This document shows positions 34,636 to 45,189 of a stretch of 64,000 bases of DNA, piece by piece. The stretch is from NCBI RefSeq assembly GCF_030269905.1, contig NZ_BSVC01000004.1, positions 186,001-250,000 of the forward strand, written 5' to 3'. The notes under the pieces were generated by a model. It was not told where the DNA came from and searched no databases. It was given only the letters and a program-made list of their open reading frames with translations. Each line of letters begins with the position of its first letter. Position 1 is the first letter of the stretch. The DNA is from Pelosinus sp. IPA-1 (GTDB lineage Bacteria; Bacillota; Negativicutes; DSM-13327). Made by a program: the position numbers and the translations under genes.

Positions 34636-36216
34636 CTATCTGCTTTTCGCAGGTTCAACGTTAATTTTATATCCTTTAATAGAACTCTTATGCAATACAG
34701 CGATAACACGCTCGGCAATATCCATAGGAACCTCTACAAAAGTAAATTTTTCATAGATATTGATTACGCCAATATTGCTTCCAGGGATATCGGCTCCTTC
34801 GGCTATGGTGCGAACAATATCTTCAGGGCGTATTTTCTGAGCTCTGCCGGCATTAATAAATAAGCGAACCATGCCTGCTTCAGCACCTGTATTAGTGAAA
34901 TCAGGTTTGTCTTCTTCAACAGCAAATTTTTCTTTAAAACCTTCTTGTGCCAGCTTTAAAGCGGCTGCTGCGATTTCTATCGGGTCATAATCAGCTGCTA
35001 AATCTACGATAATGTCTTGATAGACTTCAAATTTACCTTGCTCAATCATTTGTACTAAGCGATTTTTGATAATTTCTCTTTGACGATCTAAAATGTCGGC
35101 AGCAGATGGGAGTTGCTTACGTACGATGCGGGATTTAGTTAGTTTTTCAATAAGTTTAAGTTGACGATATTCACGAGGATTAATAAAAGTAATCGCCACG
35201 CCTTTTTTACCCGCACGGCCTGTACGTCCAATACGATGTACATAAGCTTCATTATCTTGAGGAATGTCATAATTGAAGACATGAGTGATATCATCAATAT
35301 CAATACCTCGAGCAGCAACATCCGTAGCGATCAGTAATTCAAGCTTACCATCACGGAATTTTTTCATAACTCTATCACGTTGTGCTTGGCTTAAATCACC
35401 GTGTAAGCCATCAGCCATGTAACCTCGTCCTTGCAATGAAACTACCAAATCATCTACGCCTCTTTTAGTACGACAGAAGATTATCGATTTTCCAGTTGTT
35501 TCAACATCAAGAACTCTACATAATGCTTCGAGTTTCTCACGAGTTTCATAATACACTTGATCAATAAGAGGAACAGTAAGTTGTTCTCTACTAATTGAAA
35601 TGGTTTTAGGATTATTCATATATTTCTTAGCTAAATTAGCAATTGGTCCTGGCATAGTAGCAGAAAATAGAAGTGTTTGTCTTCCTTCAACAGGAAGTTG
35701 TTGCATAATTGTCTCAATATCTTCCACAAAACCCATATCAAGCATTTCATCTGCTTCATCTAGGATTAATGTTCTTACAGCATCAAGTTTGATTGTTTTG
35801 CGACGAATATGATCTAAAAGCCTGCCCGGAGTACCAATTACCACTTGAACTCCTAAACGTAGAGCTTTAATTTGTCTATCAATAGGTTGTCCACCATAAA
35901 TAGGTAAAGTTCTAATTCTTTTAAATTTGCCTATTTTTGCCAATTCCTCAGATACTTGAATAGCAAGTTCGCGGGTTGGAGTAAGTACTAGTACTTGAAT
36001 TTGGCGATTGTCTGTAATACGCTCTATTGCAGGTATACCAAAGGCAGCTGTTTTACCAGTACCTGTTTGTGCTTGCCCAATAACGTCGTGGCCTTCAAGT
36101 ACAAGTGGAATTGTTTGGTTTTGAATAGGTGATGGTTCTTCAAAACCCATCTCAGCGATCGCTGAAAGTAGTTTTTTGCTTAATGGAATATTACCAAATA
36201 ATTGAGTTTCGTTCAA
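34636..36216 (-). CDS. DEAD-box RNA helicase with DbpA-type RNA-binding domain
   Basis: A 526-aa ATP-dependent RNA helicase of the CshA/DeaD group. Motifs in order: Q motif, AQTGTGKT, PTRELA, DEAD, SAT, then RGIDI and HRIGRTGR. The last 75 residues form a DbpA-like RNA-binding domain (MVRLFINAGRAQKIRPEDIV). Likely roles are ribosome assembly or the RNA degradosome with RNase Y, encoded nearby. It is monocistronic. Confidence 0.92.
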   Translation of the reverse strand: MNETQLFGNIPLSKKLLSAIAEMGFEEPSPIQNQTIPLVLEGHDVIGQAQTGTGKTAAFGIPAIERITDNRQIQVLVLTPTRELAIQVSEELAKIGKFKRIRTLPIYGGQPIDRQIKALRLGVQVVIGTPGRLLDHIRRKTIKLDAVRTLILDEADEMLDMGFVEDIETIMQQLPVEGRQTLLFSATMPGPIANLAKKYMNNPKTISISREQLTVPLIDQVYYETREKLEALCRVLDVETTGKSIIFCRTKRGVDDLVVSLQGRGYMADGLHGDLSQAQRDRVMKKFRDGKLELLIATDVAARGIDIDDITHVFNYDIPQDNEAYVHRIGRTGRAGKKGVAITFINPREYRQLKLIEKLTKSRIVRKQLPSAADILDRQREIIKNRLVQMIEQGKFEVYQDIIVDLAADYDPIEIAAAALKLAQEGFKEKFAVEEDKPDFTNTGAEAGMVRLFINAGRAQKIRPEDIVRTIAEGADIPGSNIGVINIYEKFTFVEVPMDIAERVIAVLHKSSIKGYKINVEPAKSR

Positions 36217-36252
36217 TGTGTATTGCCCCCTAATTTTTTTAAAAATATTATA

Positions 36253-37494
36253 TTATAACGATAATGTATACTCTCTTAGCATATGTAAAGCGGCTTGTGA
36301 TATACGATATTTAATATCAGTACGCTGACCATTAAATGTATGATGTTGGCATTGTATACCAGCCGGGCCATCAATTGCAATAAATACCGTACCAACAGGT
36401 TTTGTTGGAGTAGCGCCAGTTGGGCCAGCTATGCCGGTAATCCCTATTCCAATACTAGCAGCAAATTTTCGACGAATACCAGTAGCCATAAGGCAAGCAG
36501 TTTCTTGACTTACAGCTCCATGCTCAGCGAGGATTTGCGGAGTTACATCAATAAAATCAGTTTTAATTCTATTGGTATAACAAACTATAGAACCCACGAG
36601 GTAATCTGAACTACCAGAAATGTCGGTAATGCGACTGGTAACCAGACCTCCCGTACATGATTCGGCTAATGCAACAGTAAACTTCTTTTCAGTTAAAGTT
36701 TTCCCAATATTTGCTTCGATAGTATCATTATCCAGACCCCAAATGTAATTGGCAATTTTATGCCGGATTTTTCTCTCCAGTTCATCGATTAATTCTGTGG
36801 CTTCAATGCTTGCACTACCTTTTGCAGTAAGTCGAATAATAATTTCACCCGGTCTTGCAAGCAATGCAATAGTTGGATTGGACTGAGAGATAACTAAATC
36901 TTTGATTTTCTCTTCTAAAGAGGATTCGCCGATACCATAAGTATGTAATACCCTAGAGACAATGGCTCCCTGCAATCCAAATTTGGTTTTTAGGTAAGGA
37001 ATCACTGCATGTTCATACATCCACTCCAATTCGTGAGGAGGTCCAGGTAAATGAATAATTATCTTATTATCATGTTCTAGAATCACACCTGGAGCGGTGC
37101 CACGCTCATTCTTTATTACATAAGCACCTTCTGGTATCATTGCCTGTCGTAAATTGTTTTCTGGCATAGGGAGTTGACGTTTGGCAAAAAGATATGCCAT
37201 ATGAGTTACACTCTCTTCGTGTAAAAATAAAGGGCGATTTAATAACTGTGCAGTTACTTCTTTTGTGATGTCACCTTGTGTGGGCCCCAATCCACCTGAT
37301 GTAATTATTATATCTGATCTGCTTAATGCATTACTTAATACTTCTGTCATTCGTGTTTTATTATCACCAACTGTTGAATGATATAAAACGTCAAAACCTA
37401 ATTCATTTAGCTTCTGAGATAAAAAAGGTGTATTGGTATTGTTGATTTGACCCAAAAGTAGTTCTGTTCCAGTAGCCACTATTTCTACGATCAT
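36253..37494 (-). CDS. cinA: CinA-like protein (competence/damage-inducible; NMN deamidase type)
   Basis: A 413-aa protein with an N-terminal MoaB-like domain (TGTELLLGQINNTNT, SGGLGPTQGDITKE) and the C-terminal CinA domain (VALAESCTGGLVTSRITDISGSS). The C-terminal domain in relatives deamidates nicotinamide mononucleotide. Lies between rimO and the helicase and recA, matching the usual rodZ-pgsA-cinA-recA neighbourhood with pgsA missing here. Confidence 0.93.
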   Translation of the reverse strand: MIVEIVATGTELLLGQINNTNTPFLSQKLNELGFDVLYHSTVGDNKTRMTEVLSNALSRSDIIITSGGLGPTQGDITKEVTAQLLNRPLFLHEESVTHMAYLFAKRQLPMPENNLRQAMIPEGAYVIKNERGTAPGVILEHDNKIIIHLPGPPHELEWMYEHAVIPYLKTKFGLQGAIVSRVLHTYGIGESSLEEKIKDLVISQSNPTIALLARPGEIIIRLTAKGSASIEATELIDELERKIRHKIANYIWGLDNDTIEANIGKTLTEKKFTVALAESCTGGLVTSRITDISGSSDYLVGSIVCYTNRIKTDFIDVTPQILAEHGAVSQETACLMATGIRRKFAASIGIGITGIAGPTGATPTKPVGTVFIAIDGPAGIQCQHHTFNGQRTDIKYRISQAALHMLREYTLSL

Positions 37495-37592
37495 GTAAAA
37501 TCACTCCCCCATAATTGGGCAATTATATAAATAAAACATATAGCTGCTAAACTGTTAAACAGTAGCGAGCTTATAAAATTTTACAAATAGCT

Positions 37593-38924
37593 CTATAATT
37601 TTTCAGCAACTACATCATATGTAAATCCTTGGACGATTTTCACTTTTATAACATCTCCAGGTCTACAATTAGTTGCCTTTTCAACGTATATCTGTCCGTC
37701 GACATCTGGTGCTTCACGGTATGAACGCCCAGAAACAACAATCTCTGGTTCAGTGTTGACTTGTTCAATTAATACATCTAAGACTGTTCCTTCAAGCTCT
37801 TGATTAAGTTGTTCAGATATTTGGCACTGTAATGTCATAAGGTTATGATAACGTTCTTGTTTAACCTCATCGGATACCTGATTTGGAAGATTAGCAGCTA
37901 TTGTATCTTCCTCTTGCGAATAGGTAAATACCCCAACTCTATCAAATTTCTGAGCCATTACAAATTGTCGAAGATCTTCAAAGTGAGCTTCTGTTTCTCC
38001 AGGGAAACCAACAATAAAAGATGTTCTAACTGTAATGCCAGGAATTTTGGAGCGTAAAGTATTTAATAGATTTTCAATATCTTTTCGACTATCTTGCCGC
38101 AGCATTGATTTCAAAATAGTATCATTTGCATGTTGTAGAGGTAAATCGATGTATTTGCAAATTTTAGATTCTGTCGCAATAAGTTCAATAAGTTCATTAG
38201 AAAAATGCTTCGGATAGCAATAAAGCAAGCGAATCCACATAAGCCCATCAATTTTAACCAGTTCTTTTAAAAGGTCTGTTAATTTAGCTGCACCATACAA
38301 GTCACGACCATAACTAGTAGTATCTTGTGCAATTAAATTAACTTCTTTCACACCGTTCGCAACAAGATTTTTAACTTCTGTAACGATCGATTCCATCTTT
38401 CGACTACGGAAAGAGCCTCTTACTTTTGGAATTACACAATAAGAACAACAGTTACTACATCCTTCGGCAACTTTAACATAAGCACTATAAAAAGGTGTAG
38501 TGTTAATGCGTGGCATAGTTTCATCATAAAGAGTATTGGTTTCTCCAACTAATAATACACGTTTTTTATTATTCATTGTGCTATTAATTGCTTCCATAAT
38601 GCGATGCCAATCCCCTGTGCCAACAATGGCATCAACTTCTGGCAATTCATCCAATAAGTCTTGCTGGTATCGCTGTCCAAGGCAACCAGCTACAATTAGG
38701 CATTTACAATTACCTTGTTTTTTATATTCAGCCATTTGAAGAATTGTCGTTATCGATTCTTCTTTGGCTGACTCTATAAAACTACATGTATTAATAATGA
38801 GAATATCCGCTTCTTGGGGGTTATCGGTTAGTTTAATTTGATTGGCGGCTAATAGTCCTAACATGACTTCTGTGTCTACAAGATTTTTAGCGCAACCCAG
38901 GCTTATAAACCCGGCTTTTAACAT
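37593..38924 (-). CDS. rimO: Ribosomal protein S12 methylthiotransferase RimO
   Basis: A 443-aa radical-SAM methylthiotransferase that modifies an Asp of ribosomal protein S12. The UPF0004 cysteines are C11, C47 and C81. The radical-SAM triad is C156, C160 and C163 (CSNCCSYC). A TRAM domain closes the protein. SD AGGAGG precedes the ATG. The paralogue MiaB is at the other end of the window. Confidence 0.95.
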   Translation of the reverse strand: MLKAGFISLGCAKNLVDTEVMLGLLAANQIKLTDNPQEADILIINTCSFIESAKEESITTILQMAEYKKQGNCKCLIVAGCLGQRYQQDLLDELPEVDAIVGTGDWHRIMEAINSTMNNKKRVLLVGETNTLYDETMPRINTTPFYSAYVKVAEGCSNCCSYCVIPKVRGSFRSRKMESIVTEVKNLVANGVKEVNLIAQDTTSYGRDLYGAAKLTDLLKELVKIDGLMWIRLLYCYPKHFSNELIELIATESKICKYIDLPLQHANDTILKSMLRQDSRKDIENLLNTLRSKIPGITVRTSFIVGFPGETEAHFEDLRQFVMAQKFDRVGVFTYSQEEDTIAANLPNQVSDEVKQERYHNLMTLQCQISEQLNQELEGTVLDVLIEQVNTEPEIVVSGRSYREAPDVDGQIYVEKATNCRPGDVIKVKIVQGFTYDVVAEKL

Positions 38925-38954
38925 TAAGTGTTCCTCCTAGTATAGATAATATTT

Positions 38955-39992
38955 TTACTTTGAAGCTAGCCGTACTGTTTTTATCCATTTATCAAGTAAT
39001 TGGCTTTTCTGCTCAAATGAAAAATTTTCTTTCTTGTCCCAAAGTTTAATATTTTTAGTATCATAGTATTTATAGATAAGCGTTTCTGGATTTGTAGGAA
39101 CATAATAAAAATTATTGGTATACAAAGTACTTTGGGCAATATCTTGTAGTAACCAATCAATAAATTCCTTCGACTCCGATTCATTGTGCGTGCCAGCAAT
39201 TAAAGCTGCACCCGTTAAAATAAAAGAAGTTCCATCTTCAGGATATAACAATGCAATAGGAAACTTATCATTCATATAATGTATTGTTTCGTTTTGCGTG
39301 GCAATAGCTATGTCGACCTCTCCCATCCCTGCCATTCGTATAGGGGTAGTTAGAAATTTAGCATACTGTACAATCTGAGGATGTAATTTTTTTAAATAGG
39401 CGAATGTTTGTGTTTCACCATTTGCAGATAATAGTGTATAAAATAAATTTGCGGAAGCCTCTGCTGCTAAAAAATCCGTGATACCTATGCGGCATTTATT
39501 GTCTAAAGTAAGGTCATTCCATTTAGTTGGTGATTTAGGAAGACTCTTTAAGTAGTCCTGATTAACAGCAAATACGATAGGATCATACCAAAGACCTGTC
39601 CAATAATTGTTTGCATCTTTAAATCGATCAGGTATTATATCTATTTGTTCAGAAGTGTATGGCGCTATTGTATTAATTTTTTGTGCTTGTTCTAATAATG
39701 AACGGTTAGCAATAATAACGTCAGCATGAGGTGTAGCTTTTTCTACTTGAATCCTTGTTAACAAATCCTGCTCGGAAAGCGGTATAAGATTAATGCGCAC
39801 GTTCTTAGATTTTTCATACTCTTGCGCTAAGAGTGAGAGCTGCTCAATAGGTAATGTTGTATAAACATTAATACTTTTCATGTTTTTTTCAGGATTTTGT
39901 TTATCAGCATAGCCCTGTAAGGAAGTACTGCCAGCAATTACAATGACAAGTACAAAGAACGCGATTAATAGAATTGGCAGATAACGACGCAT
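38955..39992 (-). CDS. Extracellular solute-binding protein (iron/AfuA-type), orphan
   Basis: A 345-aa type II periplasmic-binding-fold protein. The N-terminal helix (LLIAFFVLVIVIAG) is a signal or anchor without a lipobox cysteine. The sequence INVYTTLPIEQLSLLAQEYEKS and the later GLWYDPIVFAVNQDYL and GEVDIAIATQNE segments are typical of FutA/AfuA-like binding proteins for Fe3+ and related cargo. No permease or ATPase gene is adjacent, so its transporter partners lie elsewhere or it acts as a sensor. Confidence 0.8.
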   Translation of the reverse strand: MRRYLPILLIAFFVLVIVIAGSTSLQGYADKQNPEKNMKSINVYTTLPIEQLSLLAQEYEKSKNVRINLIPLSEQDLLTRIQVEKATPHADVIIANRSLLEQAQKINTIAPYTSEQIDIIPDRFKDANNYWTGLWYDPIVFAVNQDYLKSLPKSPTKWNDLTLDNKCRIGITDFLAAEASANLFYTLLSANGETQTFAYLKKLHPQIVQYAKFLTTPIRMAGMGEVDIAIATQNETIHYMNDKFPIALLYPEDGTSFILTGAALIAGTHNESESKEFIDWLLQDIAQSTLYTNNFYYVPTNPETLIYKYYDTKNIKLWDKKENFSFEQKSQLLDKWIKTVRLASK

Positions 39993-40079
39993 ATGCTACC
40001 TCCAGTACAAATTAGACCAATAATACTATACCTCTTATTGGTCCTCTATGCAAGTCAATTTTCTCTAAAGTACTAGAAA

Positions 40080-40101
40080 GGGCTTAGATTATACTAAGCC
40101 C
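40080..40101 (-). terminator. Terminator of the 131-aa gene
   Basis: GGGCTTAG-tatt-like stem (GGGCTTAG ... CTAAGCCC) followed on the minus strand by TTTCT. A run of nine C residues overlaps its right side. The remaining bases 40102-40256 show nothing else. Confidence 0.65.
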
Positions 40102-40256
40102 CCCCCCTCTTTAGATGGAATTGTAGTATACGTACAATCGTAGTAGTGAATGTAGGCTCTGAGGGCTCAGAGGAATTAATCATTTAAAGCTTTCCTGTAG
40201 ATAAATATAGATACAACATCTTAATGGTTCTTTTTAGGTTTAAAATGATTATGATA

Positions 40257-40652
40257 TTATATTACTGTTATAGGTTCAGAGTGGTGAGTAATTATGGAAT
40301 CTTGAGAATCAAGTAAACTTACTTGTAATTCATAAACGCCTTCATGAGTAAAGTCAATATCTTCTAAGAGAATATTATTAATTTGTCGATACGTATTATT
40401 CTCTAAGGAAAAGGGGCCATTCTCCCCACTCGCTACAACTCTTCCATCTGGTGCGAGTATTTCAATTTTTTCTTTATAACTTTTATGTGAATTATCATTT
40501 GCGCCCCGCCAAATTGTAAGAATTGTGAAGGGCTGAGAATATCCCATAGTATATTGACTAAATTCATTGTAGATTGTGTGCCGTCCATTTTCATCGGTAG
40601 TCATGCCTTCACATAATAATGCGGCTTGCAAATGAGGCTCAGCAAGATTCAT
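40257..40652 (-). CDS. Conserved hypothetical protein (DUF6941-like)
   Basis: A 131-aa all-beta protein. The pattern (LQAALLCEGMTTDENGRHTIYNEFSQY ... EGVYELQVSLLDSQ) resembles immunoglobulin-like bacterial proteins that I recall as DUF6941, but I cannot confirm it. No signal peptide. A strong SD (TAGGAGGAG) precedes the ATG. Monocistronic. Function unknown. Confidence 0.65.
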   Translation of the reverse strand: MNLAEPHLQAALLCEGMTTDENGRHTIYNEFSQYTMGYSQPFTILTIWRGANDNSHKSYKEKIEILAPDGRVVASGENGPFSLENNTYRQINNILLEDIDFTHEGVYELQVSLLDSQDSIITHHSEPITVI

Positions 40653-40787
40653 TAATACTCTCCTCCTACTAGTTTTTATGTTAGTATGGTCTGAAAATTA
40701 TGGAGTTATGTGAGGCATGTACCTAAAATAGTAGAATAATATATTGGACACGTGTGTATTACCTTAATTATCACCTGTTTGCGCTAA

Positions 40788-42710
40788 TTAGCGACTTTTA
40801 GTATGTTTCTTTATATTCTTTTTACGTGATGTGGTTGTTTTTGACTGTTTACTACGTCCTATATCCTTTACTACCTTGCCACTTGTTGATGTGTGTGATT
40901 TGCAATTTGAATTATGTGGAGGACGAATTAGACACTTAGGTCCATGGCCAATGAGATCTTGGCGGTTGGCCTTTGTGAGCGCTTCATATACTAACATATA
41001 GTTTTTGGGATCGCGATATTGCATCAATGCTCGCTGCATTTTCTTTTCATGAATGTCTTTAGCAACGTAGACTCTCTCATTAGTAAGAGGATTGGTACCT
41101 GTATAGTAGATGCAAGTAGATAAGCTCCCTGGAGTGGGAATAAAATCTTGCACTTGTTCTGGCCTGTAATTCAAATCTCGGATAAATTCAGCTAATTCAA
41201 TAGCTTCCTTAAGACCAGATCCGGGATGGCTTGACATAAAATAAGGAACAAGATATTGTTCTTTGCCGATTAAGTCATTGACACGCTTATAAGCTTTCAT
41301 AAACTTTAAATATACGCCTTTACTGGACTTACCCATTAAATTAGTCACTTTTTGCGAAATATGTTCTGGAGCAACTTTGAGTTGTCCACTAATATGATGC
41401 TCACATAATTCACGTAAGAATTCCTCATTATTTGGGTCCGCCATTAGATAATCGTAGCGTAATCCTGAACGAATGAAAACCTTTTTTACACCTGGCAAGG
41501 CGCGCAACGTACGTAATAATGTTAGATAATCTGTATGATTCGTTTCTAATTCCTTACAGGGATTTGGCGCCAAACATTGTCGCCCCTTACAAGTGCCTCT
41601 CTCAGATTGATTTTGGCATGATTGTATACGAAAATTTGCGGTAGGACCACCAACATCATGGATATATCCTTTAAATCCAGGCATTGCGATGATTGTTTTA
41701 GCTTCATTTATAATCGACTCTTGGCTACGACTTTGGATAATACGTCCCTGATGTGAAACAATTGCACAAAAAGAACATCCGCCGAAACAACCGCGGTGGC
41801 TAACTAAACTAAATTGTACTTCTTGGATTGCTGGAACACCACCAGCTTTTTCATAGATAGGATGATAAGTTCGTTGATAAGGGAGATCATAGATTTCATC
41901 CATTTCTACAGTTGATAAAGGCAAAGCTGGTGCATTTTGTACTACAAAATATTCACCATGGTTTTGAACAATTGTTTTACCACGAATAGCGTCTTGTTCT
42001 TGGTACTGAACTTTAAACGCTTGGTTAAATGCTTCTTTATCCGTATTCACGGCATCGTAACTAGGCGTTTCAATATAATCCCATAAATGTTCAGTGGTAT
42101 CAGATTTGTAGCAAGTGCCTTGTACGCTTCTTATATCTGATATATCTATACCTTGTTGCAACTGATCGGCAATTTCTTTTATTTGTTTTTCGCCCATGCC
42201 ATATACCAAAATATCCGCCCGGCTATCAATTAAAATTGAACGGCGTACTGAATTAGACCAATAATCGTAATGAGCAAAACGTCTAAGGCTTGCTTCAATT
42301 CCGCCAATAATGATTGGGATGTTTTTCCACACCTCGCGAATGCGATTACAATAAACGATTGTAGCCCGATCGGGGCGGCAACCCGCCTTTCCACCAGGGG
42401 AATAATTATCAGTACTCCGATATTTTTTTGCAGCAGTAAATTTATTTAACATGGAGTCAAGGTTTCCTGCCGACACCAATACCCCTAAACGAGGCTTCCC
42501 CATCTTCTTAAAGTCTAACGTTGAGCGCCAGTCTGGTTGAGAGATAATGCCTACGCGATATCCGTATTTCTCTAGTAGCCGACACAAAATAGCAGGTCCA
42601 AAGCTAGGATGATCCACATACGCATCGCCACTAATAAATAAGAAATCCAATCGATCCCAGTCACGCTTGACCATATCTTCTTTGCAAATTGGTAGAAAAT
42701 CGTTTTTCAT
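40788..42710 (-). CDS. ygiQ: YgiQ family radical SAM protein
   Basis: A 640-aa protein starting at the ATG at 42710, 9 nt after AGGAG; the frame extends to 42770 without another SD. The N-terminal region has a cobalamin-binding-like fold. The radical-SAM motif CFGGCSFC sits near residue 307. A basic C-terminal tail follows ([21 protein letters not shown]). YgiQ proteins are widespread but their reaction is not established. Monocistronic. Confidence 0.9.
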   Translation of the reverse strand: MKNDFLPICKEDMVKRDWDRLDFLFISGDAYVDHPSFGPAILCRLLEKYGYRVGIISQPDWRSTLDFKKMGKPRLGVLVSAGNLDSMLNKFTAAKKYRSTDNYSPGGKAGCRPDRATIVYCNRIREVWKNIPIIIGGIEASLRRFAHYDYWSNSVRRSILIDSRADILVYGMGEKQIKEIADQLQQGIDISDIRSVQGTCYKSDTTEHLWDYIETPSYDAVNTDKEAFNQAFKVQYQEQDAIRGKTIVQNHGEYFVVQNAPALPLSTVEMDEIYDLPYQRTYHPIYEKAGGVPAIQEVQFSLVSHRGCFGGCSFCAIVSHQGRIIQSRSQESIINEAKTIIAMPGFKGYIHDVGGPTANFRIQSCQNQSERGTCKGRQCLAPNPCKELETNHTDYLTLLRTLRALPGVKKVFIRSGLRYDYLMADPNNEEFLRELCEHHISGQLKVAPEHISQKVTNLMGKSSKGVYLKFMKAYKRVNDLIGKEQYLVPYFMSSHPGSGLKEAIELAEFIRDLNYRPEQVQDFIPTPGSLSTCIYYTGTNPLTNERVYVAKDIHEKKMQRALMQYRDPKNYMLVYEALTKANRQDLIGHGPKCLIRPPHNSNCKSHTSTSGKVVKDIGRSKQSKTTTSRKKNIKKHTKSR

Positions 42711-42800
42711 AATTTTACTTCTCCTAAAACAATATAATCCATCGTGGTCGATTATAAATAATGGATACAATTGTTACATGTCTTTTTGTATTTTAAAAAC

Positions 42801-42855
42801 TTATTTTACTAATGAATAGTAAAATAAGAAAAGACTTGGCTTTTGCCAAGTTCTT
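42801..42855 (-). terminator. Tandem hairpins downstream of the rodZ-like gene
   Basis: TTATTTTACT ... AGTAAAATAA (42801-42827) and AAGACTTGGC-tttt-GCCAAGTTCTT (42831-42855). The second has the same core as the terminators at 45142 and 60206. Confidence 0.7.
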
Positions 42856-42969
42856 AGACGTAGGCAAAAGCCTTAGTCATTGCTTGAGAAGTAAAATAGG
42901 TAGTTCTCAAGCGTCAAATCCAATACTATTCAGCAAGGGAATTGACCTTATGTATAATGATGTGCTTTT

Positions 42970-43704
42970 CTATTTGCCATATGTTTTGACTAGGACTTCA
43001 CCTTTAACTCCCAGTTTCCCCATAGTTTGTCCATTATATACTATATCAATCCCACCAGCATTCCCAACTTTTAACGCAATATTTTGTTCTGCTTCCCAGG
43101 TAAGGGTATCACCAGCTTGAGGAGTGCCTTCATAGATTATTTTATTATCAGCAGTTACTAAGGTCCAACATTGATCAGTATATTTTGCTGTAAGTGTAAC
43201 GGGTTTTTTTAGAACTGTTGGTACTACAGGGGTTACAGATTGTTCTTTAGTTACTTGGTTTGGGATAGTTGGAGTGGATTGCGCTTGCTTTTCTATATTC
43301 GGTTCTTGTATTGATTTTGCACTACCTAAAAGCCACCAGGTTCCACCAATGGCACACAAGGCTAACAAACTAATTGTTATCCATTTTATTGGAATATTAT
43401 TATTATTATTAACTGGCTTATCCGCGTCGACTTTGCTTACAGGGGATAAATTTTCGTCTGCCAGAGTACTAGGATTTTGATCTTTGCGATACAAATCCAT
43501 TATTTCTTGGCTATTTAAACCTAAATAATTAGAATAATTGCGAATAAATCCTTTTAAATAAACCTCACCAGGAATAACACTATAATTATCTTCTTCAATT
43601 GCTGTTATATATAAAGTTCTTATACTGGTAGCAACTTCAATTTCTTTAACCGACAGCCCCTTTTTTTCTCTTTCACTACGCAGTATTTCGCCAACTGTTT
43701 GCAC
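42970..43704 (-). CDS. rodZ: RodZ/YmfM-like helix-turn-helix membrane protein
   Basis: A 244-aa protein. The N-terminal HTH_25 domain (GEILRSEREKKGLSVKEIE, about 1-70), a single membrane helix (WITISLLALCAIGGTWWLL, about 106-124), a Pro/Thr-rich linker and a C-terminal DUF4115 beta domain follow in order. RodZ connects MreB to the cell-wall elongation machinery. Its place near recA, cinA and tepA is the Bacillus ymfM position. Confidence 0.88.
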   Translation of the reverse strand: MQTVGEILRSEREKKGLSVKEIEVATSIRTLYITAIEEDNYSVIPGEVYLKGFIRNYSNYLGLNSQEIMDLYRKDQNPSTLADENLSPVSKVDADKPVNNNNNIPIKWITISLLALCAIGGTWWLLGSAKSIQEPNIEKQAQSTPTIPNQVTKEQSVTPVVPTVLKKPVTLTAKYTDQCWTLVTADNKIIYEGTPQAGDTLTWEAEQNIALKVGNAGGIDIVYNGQTMGKLGVKGEVLVKTYGK

Positions 43705-44006
43705 GAAAGTTACCTCCCTAAGTTTCTAAAATACTATACACTATTCTATAAATGTCTAATTGATAAACATGCATAATGAAAATAGTTTTTTTCTGAAAAA
43801 CTATCTCATACTAACAATAGTTACATTCTAACATTTATAGAGAATTTTTTCAAAGTATCTTTTTAATTATCTACAATGATTTACCAAAAAAACATCAATT
43901 TTACATTAAAAGATATTAACCGCAATATTTTTCAACATTCTTCGTTGGAAATAGTCGAAAGTGATGAAAGAATACTCTATATTACATTGAAAAGAGAAAA
44001 GACTAA

Positions 44007-44047
44007 AAAAGACCGTCAAGTTGTAGGAGAAATTTTGACGGTCTTTG
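44007..44047 (-). terminator. Terminator of tepA-ylzJ
   Basis: AAAGACCGTCAA ... TTGACGGTCTTT hairpin 27 nt past the ylzJ stop. The rest of 43705-44006 is AT-rich upstream DNA of the rodZ-like gene with nothing else identified. Confidence 0.82.
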
Positions 44048-44073
44048 TGTATAGTTAAGTAATGAATAAGGCG

Positions 44074-44295
44074 TTATTCTAAAACTAGCCTATATGTTAA
44101 TACACTTCCTGGCTGGATTTCTGGGCGTAAGTAATCTTGGGGATTAGTTGTTAATAATCGACTAACTTTGCATTGAGTTGGGCTAATTTTTTCAACTAGC
44201 ATTTTCATATTATTGCACTCAATTTCTTCATAAACTGTTGGAGTACTTACATTATCTAAAACAATCTCTTCTGGTATTATACTCCATAAGGTCAT
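44074..44295 (-). CDS. ylzJ: YlzJ-like protein
   Basis: A 73-aa protein resembling Bacillus YlzJ ([12 protein letters not shown] start; [13 protein letters not shown] near the end). It is small, soluble and of unknown role. It overlaps tepA by 4 nt, the same gene order as in Bacillus. Confidence 0.85.
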   Translation of the reverse strand: MTLWSIIPEEIVLDNVSTPTVYEEIECNNMKMLVEKISPTQCKVSRLLTTNPQDYLRPEIQPGSVLTYRLVLE

Positions 44296-45068
44296 TGTTT
44301 CAACCCCTTAGATTCTTTTTGTATTCTAATTAACTCATTTAATTTTGCCTGTGCCTGCGATAAGCCGCCTATTTCGTTAATTATTCCATAAGAGATAGCA
44401 TCCTTGCCGATAACGGAAGTACCAATGTCTCGAGATAACTCTCCAGTCCTAAAGAGTAAGTCTTTCCATTTTCTTTCGGAAATACTAGAATGATCTACTA
44501 CGAATTTATTGACTCTGTCTTGCATTTTCTCCAAGTAGTCAAAAGAGCTAGGTGCACCGATGACTAAACCTGTAAGCCGTATTGGGTGAATTGTCATTGT
44601 TGCACTTTCTACGATAAAAGAATATGTTGCAGATACGGCTATGGGAACTCCAATACTATGCCCTCCGCCAAGTACTATAGAAACTGATGGCTTAGACATA
44701 CTAGAAATCATTTCTGCGATAGCCAAGCCTGCCTCCACATCACCACCAACTGTATTTAACAGCAACAATAGGCCTTCAATTTCAGGATTTTGTTCAATTG
44801 CTACTAATTGTGGCATTATATGTTCATACTTGGTTGTTTTATTTTGGGGTGGTAAAATCATATGACCTTCAACTTGACCAATAATTGTCATTACATGTAT
44901 ATTGGATTTAGCCGTAGGAATTGTCGTTGCACCTAACTCTTGGATGTTATCTACGGTATCAACCTTTCTAGCCGTTATATTTTTTTTAGGATATTCTTGC
45001 GGTATTCTAGGTTGTTCTGGGTTGGTTCCAGGTGGTTCTATAACCGGATTATCATTCTCTAGCATCAT
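44292..45068 (-). CDS. tepA: TepA, ClpP-like serine protease family
   Basis: A 258-aa ClpP-fold protein (Bacillus translocation-enhancing protein TepA/YmfB). After a Pro-rich N-terminal tail ([19 protein letters not shown]) the ClpP core shows [19 protein letters not shown], the nucleophile region GGGHSIG and the His in MTIHPIRL. Cytosolic, likely acting on secreted proteins or spore proteins. It forms a two-gene unit with ylzJ. Confidence 0.9.
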   Translation of the reverse strand: MMLENDNPVIEPPGTNPEQPRIPQEYPKKNITARKVDTVDNIQELGATTIPTAKSNIHVMTIIGQVEGHMILPPQNKTTKYEHIMPQLVAIEQNPEIEGLLLLLNTVGGDVEAGLAIAEMISSMSKPSVSIVLGGGHSIGVPIAVSATYSFIVESATMTIHPIRLTGLVIGAPSSFDYLEKMQDRVNKFVVDHSSISERKWKDLLFRTGELSRDIGTSVIGKDAISYGIINEIGGLSQAQAKLNELIRIQKESKGLKQ

Positions 45069-45141
45069 ACTACCTCCAGTATCTTAGTTTAAATCCTTTA
45101 TGTAGTATTAGCCAAGTATAAAGTTTCATACTCTGTGATAA

Positions 45142-45172
45142 GAAAAAAACTTGGCTTATGCCAAGTTTTTTT
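45142..45172 (-). terminator. Terminator of the RNase J gene
   Basis: AAAACTTGGC-ttat-GCCAAGTTTT with a run of T residues. Same core as the terminators at 42831 and 60206. Confidence 0.88.
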
Positions 45173-45189
45173 TATCTAACAGATCATTA

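Noticed and set aside
40098-40107. Run of C residues as a phase-variable tract
   Set aside because: It lies outside coding sequence, beside a terminator stem. No promoter spacing role is apparent.
43876-44058. 60-aa plus-strand ORF between the rodZ-like and ylzJ genes
   Set aside because: No SD, and its 3' part is the inverted repeat that terminates tepA-ylzJ on the other strand.
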